In this document: positions 44,414 through 52,259 of the stretch, one piece after another
How positions within the stretch are numbered: position 1 is the first letter of the stretch
Layout: each line of letters starts with the position of its first letter
Assembly (NCBI GenBank): GCA_934662565.1
Contig: CAKUKI010000001.1
Location: forward strand, 248,001-312,000
DNA length: 64,000 bases
Source of the DNA: an uncultured Elusimicrobiales bacterium
GTDB lineage: Bacteria > Elusimicrobiota > Elusimicrobia > Elusimicrobiales > Elusimicrobiaceae
Direction of reading: 5' to 3'
Translations under genes and position numbers: made by a program
The notes under the pieces: model-generated
Database searches by the model: none
The model's input: the letters and a program-made list of their open reading frames with translations, nothing else
Told to the model about the DNA's origin: nothing

Positions 44414-44965
44414 TTACGCTCGCTGGCGGGCCAATAAACGGGATAAACCATAGCCCAACAGGGCACCCAATGTATTATTAATGAGGTCGTCCGTTTCAAA
44501 CACGCCGCGGCGGGTAAGCGCCTGTAAAACTTCCACCAAAAATGACAGTAAAAAACCACCTAAAACGGCGCTTTTCCACCCGCTTTTGGGCCATAAAAGC
44601 GGCCACAAAAAACCCAGTGGCATAAAAAATAGAATGTTGAGCCATTCGTCTTGCAGCGGCGCCCCTTGGGAAATGCGAAACACATTCTGCCGCGCGTTGA
44701 AAACGGCACGGCATATTGGGGCGGAGGTGTTTTCCCAAATGCACTGCGCGGCTTGGCGGTACACCTCAAACGGCTCCAGCTTCCACACGCGCATTACCTT
44801 AGGGGTGCGGCACAACAGGGCCAAATAAGCCACACTGCCCAAATAGAGTACCCCCCACACCCGCCAATACCACGCGCGGGCCTTGGCGGGCAAATAAACG
44901 CCGCCCGCCCAAATGCCCCACAAACTGCCTATAATAAATAGGGTAAACAGTGCGGTAATCCACAT
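44414..44965 (-). CDS. VanZ-like membrane protein
   Basis: 183 residues with about five helices. The VanZ pattern is clear: EWLNILFFMPLGFLWPLLW, then GGFLLSFLVEVLQALTRRGVFETDDLINNTLGALLGYGL. VanZ was first noted for teicoplanin resistance, but most relatives are of unknown function. An insertion of about 45 polar residues lies between the N-terminal helices and the core. It follows the 60-residue membrane protein by 30 bases. Confidence 0.9.
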   Translation of the reverse strand: MWITALFTLFIIGSLWGIWAGGVYLPAKARAWYWRVWGVLYLGSVAYLALLCRTPKVMRVWKLEPFEVYRQAAQCIWENTSAPICRAVFNARQNVFRISQGAPLQDEWLNILFFMPLGFLWPLLWPKSGWKSAVLGGFLLSFLVEVLQALTRRGVFETDDLINNTLGALLGYGLSRLLARQRA

Positions 44966-44995
44966 AGTCCCTATTGTACTAACTTTATGGCTTTA

Positions 44996-45178
44996 TTACC
45001 TAAAAACTTCCAGCATCCGCTCAATGCGGTATGAATAAAACACCGCCTGAAGCGCCATAAAAACCACTAAAAACCCTACTTCCGACCAGAACACACGCTT
45101 GCGGAATTTTTTGGGGCTGAACGCATACACCGCCGCCGCTATTAATATCATTATAAACAAACCAATCCAGTATTCCAT
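44996..45178 (-). CDS. Small two-helix membrane protein
   Basis: 60 residues: helices at about 4-20 and 32-50 with a basic loop KKFRKR between them. No family recognised. It is supported as a real gene by an AAGGAG ribosome site, a good promoter with TGC-TATAAT, and position ahead of the VanZ-like gene in the same direction. The 20-base inverted repeat at 45226 overlaps its -35 box. Confidence 0.7.
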   Translation of the reverse strand: MEYWIGLFIMILIAAAVYAFSPKKFRKRVFWSEVGFLVVFMALQAVFYSYRIERMLEVFR

Positions 45179-45204
45179 AGTATTCTCCTTACCCAGTTGG
45201 GCGG

Positions 45205-45232
45205 ATTATAGCATAGCATAAAGTGGCGACAA
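45205..45232 (-). promoter_or_regulatory. Promoter of the small membrane protein-VanZ pair
   Basis: Minus-strand TTGTCG (45227-45232), 16-base spacer ending TGC, TATAAT (45205-45210). Confidence 0.65.
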
Positions 45233-45251
45233 CTCCCTGTCGCGTTTTTTT
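45226..45251 (+). other. GCGACA inverted repeat followed by T-run
   Basis: GCGACA - 6 bases - TGTCGC (45226-45243), then GTTTTTTT on the plus strand. As RNA it looks like a terminator, yet no plus-strand gene lies upstream. It overlaps the -35 box of the divergent small-protein promoter, and a near-identical repeat stands at 55034-55052. Confidence 0.6.
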
Positions 45252-45287
45252 ATTTCTTAGGGGAACGGCTTGTTCTTCTGCCAGAAT

Positions 45288-45296
45288 TGCTATAAT
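45288..45296 (+). promoter_or_regulatory. Pyrophosphatase promoter
   Basis: TGC-TATAAT extended -10 with TTGTTC 15 bases upstream. Confidence 0.65.
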
Positions 45297-45327
45297 AAAT
45301 AAGTAAATTATTTATAAAGAGGAAAAA

Positions 45328-45915
45328 ATGTTCGCAAATTTTAACCCGTGGCACCATGTTTCGCCCGGCGATAAAGATTCTTTACCTTACGTTGTAAACG
45401 GAATTATTGAAATTCCCAAAGGCACCCGCGCGAAGTACGAGCTGGACAAAGCCAGCGGCCTGTTGCGCTTGGACCGCGTTTTGTATTCGTCTGTGTACTA
45501 TCCGGCCAACTACGGCTTTATTCCGCGCACCTACGGGGCAGACAAAGACCCCTTGGATATTTTGATTTTATCCCAAGCCGAAGTTGTGCCTATGTGCATT
45601 GTTCCGGCGCGCATTATCGGCGTTATGCGCATGTTGGATAACGGCGAGGCGGACGATAAAATTATCGGCGTGGCACAGGGCGACCCGAATGTAAGCCACT
45701 ATACGGATGTTTCCCAGTTGCCGGAACATTTGATTTCGGAAACCATGAGCTTTTTTGAAGATTATAAAAAGCTGGAAAATAAAACCGTGGTGGTGGAAAA
45801 GATTTTTGACAAGCAAACGGCTGTCAAAATTTTGAAAGAAGCCTTTATTGCGTACGAGGAAAAGTTTGTCACTTACAGCAACTTTGCCCGCACGCTGGAT
45901 AAACAAGAAAAATAG
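45328..45915 (+). CDS. ppa: Inorganic pyrophosphatase
   Basis: Soluble family I enzyme that hydrolyses pyrophosphate and pulls biosynthetic reactions forward. 195 residues. Seen: [48 protein letters not shown] with the metal-binding Asp residues, and [16 protein letters not shown]. An AGAGGA ribosome site precedes the ATG. It stands alone with a strong terminator. Confidence 0.97.
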   Translation: MFANFNPWHHVSPGDKDSLPYVVNGIIEIPKGTRAKYELDKASGLLRLDRVLYSSVYYPANYGFIPRTYGADKDPLDILILSQAEVVPMCIVPARIIGVMRMLDNGEADDKIIGVAQGDPNVSHYTDVSQLPEHLISETMSFFEDYKKLENKTVVVEKIFDKQTAVKILKEAFIAYEEKFVTYSNFARTLDKQEK

Positions 45916-45934
45916 GCTTTCGGTTTTTCCGTTG

Positions 45935-45960
45935 CCCTCGGCCTTGGCCGAGGGTTTTTT
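45935..45960 (+). terminator. Pyrophosphatase terminator
   Basis: CCCTCGGCC/GGCCGAGGG perfect stem followed by TTTTTT. Confidence 0.95.
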
Positions 45961-46016
45961 ATGGTTTTCCGGCAAACAAGCCTTGTTTTTACGGCCCCAT
46001 TAAAAGGCCTTTTTTA

Positions 46017-46045
46017 TTACAAAATGCCCGTTAAAAAGGTAAAAT
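46017..46045 (+). promoter_or_regulatory. uppS operon promoter (leaderless)
   Basis: TTACAA (46017-46022), 17-base spacer, TAAAAT (46040-46045) ending six bases before the ATG. Confidence 0.6.
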
Positions 46046-46051
46046 AAAAAT

Positions 46052-46744
46052 ATGTCTATTTCCCATACACTCCCCCGCCATATTGCTATTATTATGGACG
46101 GAAACGGCCGTTGGGCCAAACAAAAAAACTTGCCGCGTTCGGCTGGGCATAATGCCGGAGCCAAAGCGGTGGAGCGCACCATCCGCGCCGCCGAAAAACT
46201 GGGAATAGAATTTTTAACCTTTTACGCCTTTTCTACCGAAAACTGGTCCCGCCCGCAAGAGGAAATCAACGGGCTGATGACCCTGCTGGAAAAAACGCTG
46301 GATAAATATATGCGCGAAGCCAAAACCAACAATTTGCGCATTTTAATCAGCGGGCGGCGTGAGCCGCTGCCCCCCCATTTACTGGCTAAAATAGACCAAC
46401 TCACCGCCGAAACCGCCCACAAAACCGGCTTAACGGTGGTACTGGCCCTTAACTACGGCTCGCGCGCGGAACTGTTGGACGCGGTACAAAAACTGGTGCA
46501 AGACGGCATTAAAAACCCCACACAGGCCGATTTACAGGCCCGCCTGTATCAGCCCGCCGTGCCGGACCCGGAATTACTTATCCGCACCTCTGGCGAAAAA
46601 CGCCTTTCCAACTTTTTGTTATGGCAATGCGCCTATACGGAATTTTACTTTACCGATACCCTCTGGCCGGATTTTGCCGAAAAAGACCTTTCTGCCGCAG
46701 TGGAAGATTTTTCCCGCCGCACCCGCCGTTTTGGAGGGTTATAA
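46052..46744 (+). CDS. uppS: Undecaprenyl diphosphate synthase
   Basis: cis-Prenyltransferase that makes the C55 lipid carrier for peptidoglycan and O-antigen. 230 residues. Seen: HIAIIMDGNGRWAKQ (catalytic Asp), GHNAGAKAVERTIRAAEKLGIEFLTFYAFSTENWSRP, and RTSGEKRLSNFLLWQCAYTEFYF (the usual SGExRxSNFLLWQ). The ATG has no ribosome site; a TAAAAT box ends six bases before it. First gene of a run to proS that carries envelope and isoprenoid functions. Confidence 0.97.
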   Translation: MSISHTLPRHIAIIMDGNGRWAKQKNLPRSAGHNAGAKAVERTIRAAEKLGIEFLTFYAFSTENWSRPQEEINGLMTLLEKTLDKYMREAKTNNLRILISGRREPLPPHLLAKIDQLTAETAHKTGLTVVLALNYGSRAELLDAVQKLVQDGIKNPTQADLQARLYQPAVPDPELLIRTSGEKRLSNFLLWQCAYTEFYFTDTLWPDFAEKDLSAAVEDFSRRTRRFGGL

Positions 46745-46745
46745 T

Positions 46746-47456
46746 ATGGATAGCGTCACCCGCGCCCGCACGGAAGAACTCCTGCGCCGCTTAACGCGCC
46801 ACGCCACCCCCGCTTGTAAAAAACGCCAAGCCGCCAAACAGGGCCTAGCCGCCCCGCAGGCAGACGGCGCGCCGTTAACGCTTATCCGCCAACTGGTTAA
46901 GGGGCTCCCACGGCCGGACCAAGAGTTAGCCAACGCTTTATGGCAAACCGGAACCCACGGGGCGCGCCAACTGGCGGTTTTACTGGCGGACCCCGCCGCC
47001 ATGACCACCCCCCAACTTTGCCGTTGGGCCGAAACCTTAGAAACCGAAGACGTATGCGATTTATGCGCCGCGGAGCTGTTCAGCAAAACGAAAAACCCGC
47101 TTAAACTGGCCGAGCGTTGGGTAAAACACACGCGGGAAATGACCCGTCGGGCCGGATTTGGCATTGTGTGCGCGTTAGCCGCGCCGCGCGCCAAAACCGC
47201 ACAGGCGGATTTATTAAAAGCGTTTGCGCTCCTCAAAAACGGCGCGGCGGACCCGTCCCCCTTTGTTTATAAAACCGTCAACAAAGCCTTAAAAATGTTG
47301 GGTAAAAAAAATGCCGTCTTACAGGCCCGCGCCTTGGCCTGTACGGACGAAATTATCTATTTATTTGAAACCAACCACACCGCACGTTGGGTAGCGCAAA
47401 ACGCGCGTATCAGCCTACAAAAGACAGGCCCAAAAAAACCATGCCCGTTGAAATAA
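46746..47456 (+). CDS. AlkD-like DNA alkylation repair protein
   Basis: 236 residues, all helical and Ala-rich. The segment LPRPDQELANALWQTGTHGARQLAVLLADP and the following HEAT-like repeats (LCRWAETLETEDVCDLCAAELF, FGIVCALA, VNKALKMLGKKN) match the AlkD/PF08713 layout; these glycosylases remove alkylated bases using a concave HEAT surface. The usual WD at the start of the fourth block reads ETEDVCD, so key residues may differ. It begins one base after uppS and overlaps the GNAT gene by 16 bases. Confidence 0.75.
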   Translation: MDSVTRARTEELLRRLTRHATPACKKRQAAKQGLAAPQADGAPLTLIRQLVKGLPRPDQELANALWQTGTHGARQLAVLLADPAAMTTPQLCRWAETLETEDVCDLCAAELFSKTKNPLKLAERWVKHTREMTRRAGFGIVCALAAPRAKTAQADLLKAFALLKNGAADPSPFVYKTVNKALKMLGKKNAVLQARALACTDEIIYLFETNHTARWVAQNARISLQKTGPKKPCPLK

Positions 47457-47950
47457 GAGCCGCCACGCTGGCAGACATTCCCGCTATTTTAACGCTGGCG
47501 GCCCAAGCCAAAGCCTTATTAAAAGCAAGAAACATCAACCAATGGCAAGACGACTACCCGCAGCCGGAAATTTTTGAGCAAGACCTGCGCGCCGGAGCCG
47601 GTTTTGTGGTTTGTCATGCTGGGCAAGTGGCCGGATATTTTGCGGTCTTATTGACCGAAGACCCCAACTATCACTATATAGAAAACGGCGCATGGCACAC
47701 GCAAACGCCGTATGCCACCTTGCACCGTTTAATGTTAAATGCCGCCTTGCGCGGGAGCGGCGCGGTGGAAAATATCTTCCAATTTTGGCTCCAGCGTGCA
47801 CAAGCGGCCCACTGCCGCGCGTTGCGGGGCGACACCCATCCGGACAACCGCTCCATGCAACATTTTTTTGCGCGCCGCGGCTTTAACCGTTGCGGAGTGA
47901 TTTACGTTCACGGGCGCCAAAACCGTGACGCCTTTGAAAAACCCTTGTAA
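47441..47950 (+). CDS. GNAT-family N-acetyltransferase
   Basis: 169 residues. GNAT layout: N-terminal IRAATLADIPAILTLAAQAK, central strands GFVVCHAGQVAGYFAVLL, then ALRGDTHPDNRSMQHFFARRGFNRCGVI (the typical 'N-x-x-x-x-x-F-y-x-x-x-G-F' end). The acetyl-CoA loop is less classic (ALRGSGAVENIF). Acceptor unknown. The start at 47441 overlaps the AlkD-like gene, so they are coupled; a longer frame from 47387 runs inside that gene. Confidence 0.85.
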   Translation: MPVEIRAATLADIPAILTLAAQAKALLKARNINQWQDDYPQPEIFEQDLRAGAGFVVCHAGQVAGYFAVLLTEDPNYHYIENGAWHTQTPYATLHRLMLNAALRGSGAVENIFQFWLQRAQAAHCRALRGDTHPDNRSMQHFFARRGFNRCGVIYVHGRQNRDAFEKPL

Positions 47951-47987
47951 GGCTTGCGATTTCCTGCCTATACCACCCGCCCAATTA

Positions 47988-47996
47988 TGCTAAAAT
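47988..47996 (+). promoter_or_regulatory. Internal leaderless promoter before cdsA
   Basis: TGC-TAAAAT extended -10 ending six bases before the cdsA ATG. Confidence 0.6.
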
Positions 47997-48002
47997 AATA
48001 GT

Positions 48003-48824
48003 ATGCTATTACCCAGAATTATCACTGCCATTATTGGCTTAGGCGTTATACTCCCCGCCATTCACTACGGCGGCGTGTTTTATATGGTGTTGGTTGCGGG
48101 CATTATTGCCCTGTGCTTGTATGAATACGGCTTGGTGCTTACCGCCGGAAAAAAACCGGTCCACCGTTTCAGCCTGCTTTTCTTTGGGATGCTAATGGCT
48201 GTGGCCGCCGTATTGGGGCGCACCCATTTTAACGGTTTGGAACTGCCCGATAACCTCTACCCGTTAGCCATGAGCGTTATTATCTTTGGCATTTTGTTTG
48301 TGGAAATTTTAACTCCCCACCGCTCTTGGGACCGCGTTTGCAACACGTTTACAGGGGTATTTTTAATTCCGTGGGCCTTGGCGCATTTAATCAACATCCG
48401 CGATATTGCCAACTGCGGGGAATATTTAACCTATTTTATGTTTATTACCGTGTGGGTGAGCGATACAGGCGCCTACTTTACCGGCCGTTTACTCGGGCGC
48501 ACGAAACTGAATGTGGAAGTCAGCCCTAAAAAAACGTGGGAAGGCTCCATTGGCGGCACGCTACTTGCCGTCGGTGCGGCGGTAATTATGCAAAAAACCT
48601 TACTGCCGGAATTTATCAAAACCGTACAACCGGCTATTTGGCTGGGGCTTTTGGTGGCGGTTATCGGCCAAGTGTCTGACCTGGCGGAATCCGTCTTAAA
48701 ACGCTCCACCGGTGTAAAGGATTCTTCCAATTTATTGCCCGGCCACGGGGGTTTTTTGGACCGCTTTGACTCTTACCTGCTACTTGCCCCTGTGTTCTAC
48801 TATACGGTGTTGTATCTGTTATGA
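48003..48824 (+). CDS. cdsA: Phosphatidate cytidylyltransferase
   Basis: Inner-membrane enzyme making CDP-diacylglycerol for phospholipid synthesis. 273 residues, about seven or eight helices. Seen: VSDTGAYFTGRLLGRTKL, SPKKTWEGSIGGTLL and the C-terminal signature SVLKRSTGVKDSSNLLPGHGGFLDRFDSYL. No ribosome site; an extended -10 lies six bases before the ATG. Its stop overlaps the dxr start (ATGA). Confidence 0.97.
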   Translation: MLLPRIITAIIGLGVILPAIHYGGVFYMVLVAGIIALCLYEYGLVLTAGKKPVHRFSLLFFGMLMAVAAVLGRTHFNGLELPDNLYPLAMSVIIFGILFVEILTPHRSWDRVCNTFTGVFLIPWALAHLINIRDIANCGEYLTYFMFITVWVSDTGAYFTGRLLGRTKLNVEVSPKKTWEGSIGGTLLAVGAAVIMQKTLLPEFIKTVQPAIWLGLLVAVIGQVSDLAESVLKRSTGVKDSSNLLPGHGGFLDRFDSYLLLAPVFYYTVLYLL

Positions 48825-50017
48825 AAAACATTGTCATTTTAGGCTCCACCGGCTCTATTGGTACATCTTCCCTCTCGGCCATTAGCCACTTGGGGGAAGA
48901 TTACCGCGTCATTGCGCTAACCGCCAATAATAACGTGGATTTATTCCTTAAACAAGTGCACGAATTTAAGCCCCGCTTTGCGGCTTTAATGAATCCGGAG
49001 GCCTACGCCAAAGCTAAGGACCAAATGCCCGCCGCCACGCGCTTACTGCCGCCGGAAATGGACAGTTTTACCTTTTTAGCCTCTTTACCGTCGGCCGATT
49101 TGGTTATTAACGGTTTGGTGGGCGCGGTAGGTTTTTTGCCGCTTGTAAGCGCCATTAAAGCCGGCAAAACGATTGCGCTGGCCAATAAAGAGCCTATGGT
49201 CATGGCCGGAAAAACCCTCATGGAAGAATGTGTCCGTTGGGAGGCCGCCATTATCCCTGTGGATAGTGAGCCGTCGGCCATTTTCCAATGCTTAACTGGG
49301 GCAGACGAAACCAACTATCACCAAATGGCTGATAGTATTTCCCGCATATTTTTAACGGCTTCCGGCGGGCCGTTTGCCAAACGCAAAGCGGCGTTATCTA
49401 CCGTCACGCCGCAGGAAGCACTCCAACACCCGCGTTGGAAAATGGGCAAAAAAATCACCATAGATTCCGCCACCCTGATGAATAAAGGGTTTGAATCTAT
49501 TGAAATTATGAATTTATTTAATTTGCCCGAAAAAAAGGTGCAAATTGTCATTCATCCGCAATCTATCATCCATTCCGCGGTGGAGTATCAGGACGGCTCT
49601 ATTTTGGCCCAAATGGGCGCGCCGGATATGCGCCTTCCTATCCAATATGCCATTACTTATCCGGAAAAAAAGCCATCGCCGGTACAAAAACTCAACTTGT
49701 TTGAAGTGGCCAAACTGGAGTTTATGGAGCCGGATTTTGAGCGCTTCCCGTGTTTGGCGCTGGCGTTTGAGGCGGCCCGCGCGGGCGGTTTGTATCCGGC
49801 GGCATTAAGCGCGGCGGACGAAGTAGCCGTGGATGCGTTCTTAAAAGAGCAGATTAAATTTACGGATATTCCCAAAGTAATTTATACCGTACTCAAAAAA
49901 ACGCCGTCTTTTACGGGCAAAGTAAATTTGGCCCAAGCGGCACAGGCAGATGAACAGGCGCACGAACTGGCACTGGCTATTCTGCAAGACAAAAGCTATA
50001 AAAAAGCCATTATTTAG
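48821..50017 (+). CDS. dxr: 1-deoxy-D-xylulose-5-phosphate reductoisomerase
   Basis: Second step of the MEP isoprenoid route, NADPH-dependent. 398 residues. Seen: VILGSTGSIGTSSL, ALANKEPMVMAGKTL, PVDSEPSAIFQCL, HPRWKMGKKITIDSATLMNKGFESIE and IVIHPQSIIHSAVEYQDGS. Metal ligands Asp and Glu of DSE are kept, but the next residue, usually His (DSEH), is Pro, and KES is KEP; both flank the active site. Overlaps cdsA by four bases. Confidence 0.96.
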   Translation: MKNIVILGSTGSIGTSSLSAISHLGEDYRVIALTANNNVDLFLKQVHEFKPRFAALMNPEAYAKAKDQMPAATRLLPPEMDSFTFLASLPSADLVINGLVGAVGFLPLVSAIKAGKTIALANKEPMVMAGKTLMEECVRWEAAIIPVDSEPSAIFQCLTGADETNYHQMADSISRIFLTASGGPFAKRKAALSTVTPQEALQHPRWKMGKKITIDSATLMNKGFESIEIMNLFNLPEKKVQIVIHPQSIIHSAVEYQDGSILAQMGAPDMRLPIQYAITYPEKKPSPVQKLNLFEVAKLEFMEPDFERFPCLALAFEAARAGGLYPAALSAADEVAVDAFLKEQIKFTDIPKVIYTVLKKTPSFTGKVNLAQAAQADEQAHELALAILQDKSYKKAII

Positions 50018-50025
50018 GAGGAGAA

Positions 50026-51150
50026 ATGTTTTTATCCGCATTGGCTGTACTGGTGGTACTTAGCCCAATTGTAATTATTCACGAATTCGGCCATTTTCTA
50101 GCCTGCCGCTTAACGGGCATTCGCGTGAATGAATTTTCCTTTGGGTTCGGCAAAATTTTGTGGCACAAAAAAAAGGGCGATACGGACTACCAAATCCGTT
50201 TAATTCCCTTTGGCGGGTTTGTGGAACCGGCCGGCCCTATGTTCCACCCCAAAGACGCCAAAGAAGCCCCCAAACCGTATGAATTTGCCGCTAAAAAGTG
50301 GTATGCCAAATTTTTTATGGTCATTAACGGGGCTTTGTTTAACTATGTGCTGGCGGCGGTTATTTTTTCCGCCTTGGTATATGTAAAAGGGGTGCCGCAG
50401 ACGGACCCTACATTAGTACCTGCCGTGGTGGGGCACGCATTGGAAGACTACCCCGCCGCCAAAGCGGGTATTAAAACGGGGGATTTAATCGTACGCATAG
50501 ACGGCAAAGAAATTTCTTCTTGGAATGAAGTTTCCCCCGCTGCCGAGGCCCGCAAAGGCGCTTTACAGCTTACTGTTAAACGGGGAGAAGAAACCCTTAC
50601 GCTTACGTTGCCGGAAAGCTCCTTTAATGCCGAAAAACCCAATATGTTGGGGATAGCGGTGGAGCCGGTTATCCTTAAAGTTGGGCCGGTTAAAGCCGTT
50701 GGGTTTGGGCTGTACCAATGTTGGTATTGGACCAAATACTCTTTGGCCTCTCTGTGGGATAGTTTCACGCACAAAAAAGCACCGGATTTGGCCGGGCCGA
50801 TTGGCATTGTAAACATCATCCACAAAACGGCCCATGGGGAGTTGGTTAATTTTATTTTCTTAATAGGTATGTTGTCTTTAGCGGTAGGGATGTTCAATTT
50901 GTTTCCTATCCCGATATTAGACGGCGGATACGCGCTGGTATTTTTACTGGAAGGCATTACGCGGCGTTTACCGTCAGAACGGGTAGTAAATATAGCCATG
51001 AACTGCGGTTTTTATGCGCTTATCCTTTTGGTGCTGTATGCGTCCTATGCGGATGTAAAACGCATTTTCTTTAAGCCTAAACCCGCCGCCGTGGTGGCTA
51101 CAGAAACCGCCGCCCCCCAAACGGACGACAAACCCCAAGAGGCAAATTAA
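50026..51150 (+). CDS. rseP: Site-2 protease RseP
   Basis: Inner-membrane zinc protease that cuts transmembrane anti-sigma factors and signal-peptide remnants. 374 residues. Seen: VIIHEFGHFLACRL (HExxH), FSFGFGKILW, one PDZ domain (about 135-210; E. coli RseP has two) and NLFPIPILDGGYALVFLLEG (the LDG motif). An AGGAGG ribosome site precedes the ATG. Between dxr and ispG, a common neighbourhood. Confidence 0.96.
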   Translation: MFLSALAVLVVLSPIVIIHEFGHFLACRLTGIRVNEFSFGFGKILWHKKKGDTDYQIRLIPFGGFVEPAGPMFHPKDAKEAPKPYEFAAKKWYAKFFMVINGALFNYVLAAVIFSALVYVKGVPQTDPTLVPAVVGHALEDYPAAKAGIKTGDLIVRIDGKEISSWNEVSPAAEARKGALQLTVKRGEETLTLTLPESSFNAEKPNMLGIAVEPVILKVGPVKAVGFGLYQCWYWTKYSLASLWDSFTHKKAPDLAGPIGIVNIIHKTAHGELVNFIFLIGMLSLAVGMFNLFPIPILDGGYALVFLLEGITRRLPSERVVNIAMNCGFYALILLVLYASYADVKRIFFKPKPAAVVATETAAPQTDDKPQEAN

Positions 51151-52233
51151 ATGTATAAAACCAGACTTGTTAAAGTAGGGCCGTACACGCTGGGAACCGG
51201 ACATCCGGTGCGTGTGCAAAGTATGTGCAATACCGATACGCGCGACCCGCAAAAAACGGCCGAGCAAATTAACCAATTAGAAGCCGCCGGCTGTGAAATC
51301 AACCGTGTAGCCGTGCCGGATATGCAGGCCGCTTTGGCACTAGGCGAAATTAAAAAGCGGATTCATTCCCCCTTGGTGGCGGATATTCACTTTGATTATA
51401 AACTGGCCTTGGAAGCCATTAAACAAGGGGTAGATAAAGTACGCATCAACCCCGGCAACATTGGCAGTATAGAAAACACCAAAGAAGTCGTCCGCGCCTG
51501 TAAGGATAAAGGCGTTGCCATACGCATTGGGGTAAATGCGGGCTCCGTAAAATACCTAAAAAGCGTAGCCGGGCAAGTGGACTTGACCGACGACAAATGG
51601 GCCGAAGTGATGGTACAGGAAGCCTTGGAACAGGCCAATGTACTGGAACAGCTAAACTTTCACGACGTGGTGGTATCGTTAAAATCGGACGATTTTTACC
51701 GCACGTTAAAAGCCAACGAACTTTTTGCCTCCCAGAGTGATATTCCTTTGCATATTGGACTTACGGAAGCGGGCAGCTTTTTATGCGGGGCCGTTAAAAG
51801 CTCTATTGCACTCGGCACGCTATTGCAAAAAGGCATTGGGGCCACTATTCGCGTATCCTTAACGGAAGCCCCCCGCCTGCAAGTGCGTACCGCGTACGAA
51901 ATCCTCAAAGCCTTGGGCTTGCGCGAATACGGGCCGAACTTAATTTCCTGCCCCACCTGCGGCCGCACGCAAGTAGACGTGACGGGCACGGTACACGCGT
52001 TGGAAGAACGCATTTATAATGACCCGGAACTGTTGCAAAAAGCCACCGGCCTCAAAATTGCCGTAATGGGGTGCGTGGTAAACGGCCCCGGCGAAGCGCG
52101 CGACGCGGCCTTTGGTATTGCCGGAGGAAAAGGCGAAGGCTTGTATTTTGAAAAAGGCCAAACCATGTTCAAACTCCCGCAAGAACAATGGGTAGATTTT
52201 TTAGTAGAAAAAATTAAAACTTGGAAAAAATAA
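51151..52233 (+). CDS. ispG: 4-hydroxy-3-methylbut-2-enyl diphosphate synthase
   Basis: [4Fe-4S] enzyme of the MEP pathway, converting MEcPP to HMBPP. 360 residues (single-domain bacterial length). Seen: GHPVRVQSMCNTDTRD, VRINPGNIG, IGVNAGSVKYL, LISCPTCGRTQVD and MGCVVNGPGEARDAAFGIAGG, which give the three cluster Cys residues. The ATG immediately follows the rseP stop codon. Oxygen-sensitive, fitting an anaerobe. Confidence 0.97.
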   Translation: MYKTRLVKVGPYTLGTGHPVRVQSMCNTDTRDPQKTAEQINQLEAAGCEINRVAVPDMQAALALGEIKKRIHSPLVADIHFDYKLALEAIKQGVDKVRINPGNIGSIENTKEVVRACKDKGVAIRIGVNAGSVKYLKSVAGQVDLTDDKWAEVMVQEALEQANVLEQLNFHDVVVSLKSDDFYRTLKANELFASQSDIPLHIGLTEAGSFLCGAVKSSIALGTLLQKGIGATIRVSLTEAPRLQVRTAYEILKALGLREYGPNLISCPTCGRTQVDVTGTVHALEERIYNDPELLQKATGLKIAVMGCVVNGPGEARDAAFGIAGGKGEGLYFEKGQTMFKLPQEQWVDFLVEKIKTWKK

Positions 52234-52259
52234 CTTTTAATAAACTATAAGGAAATATT

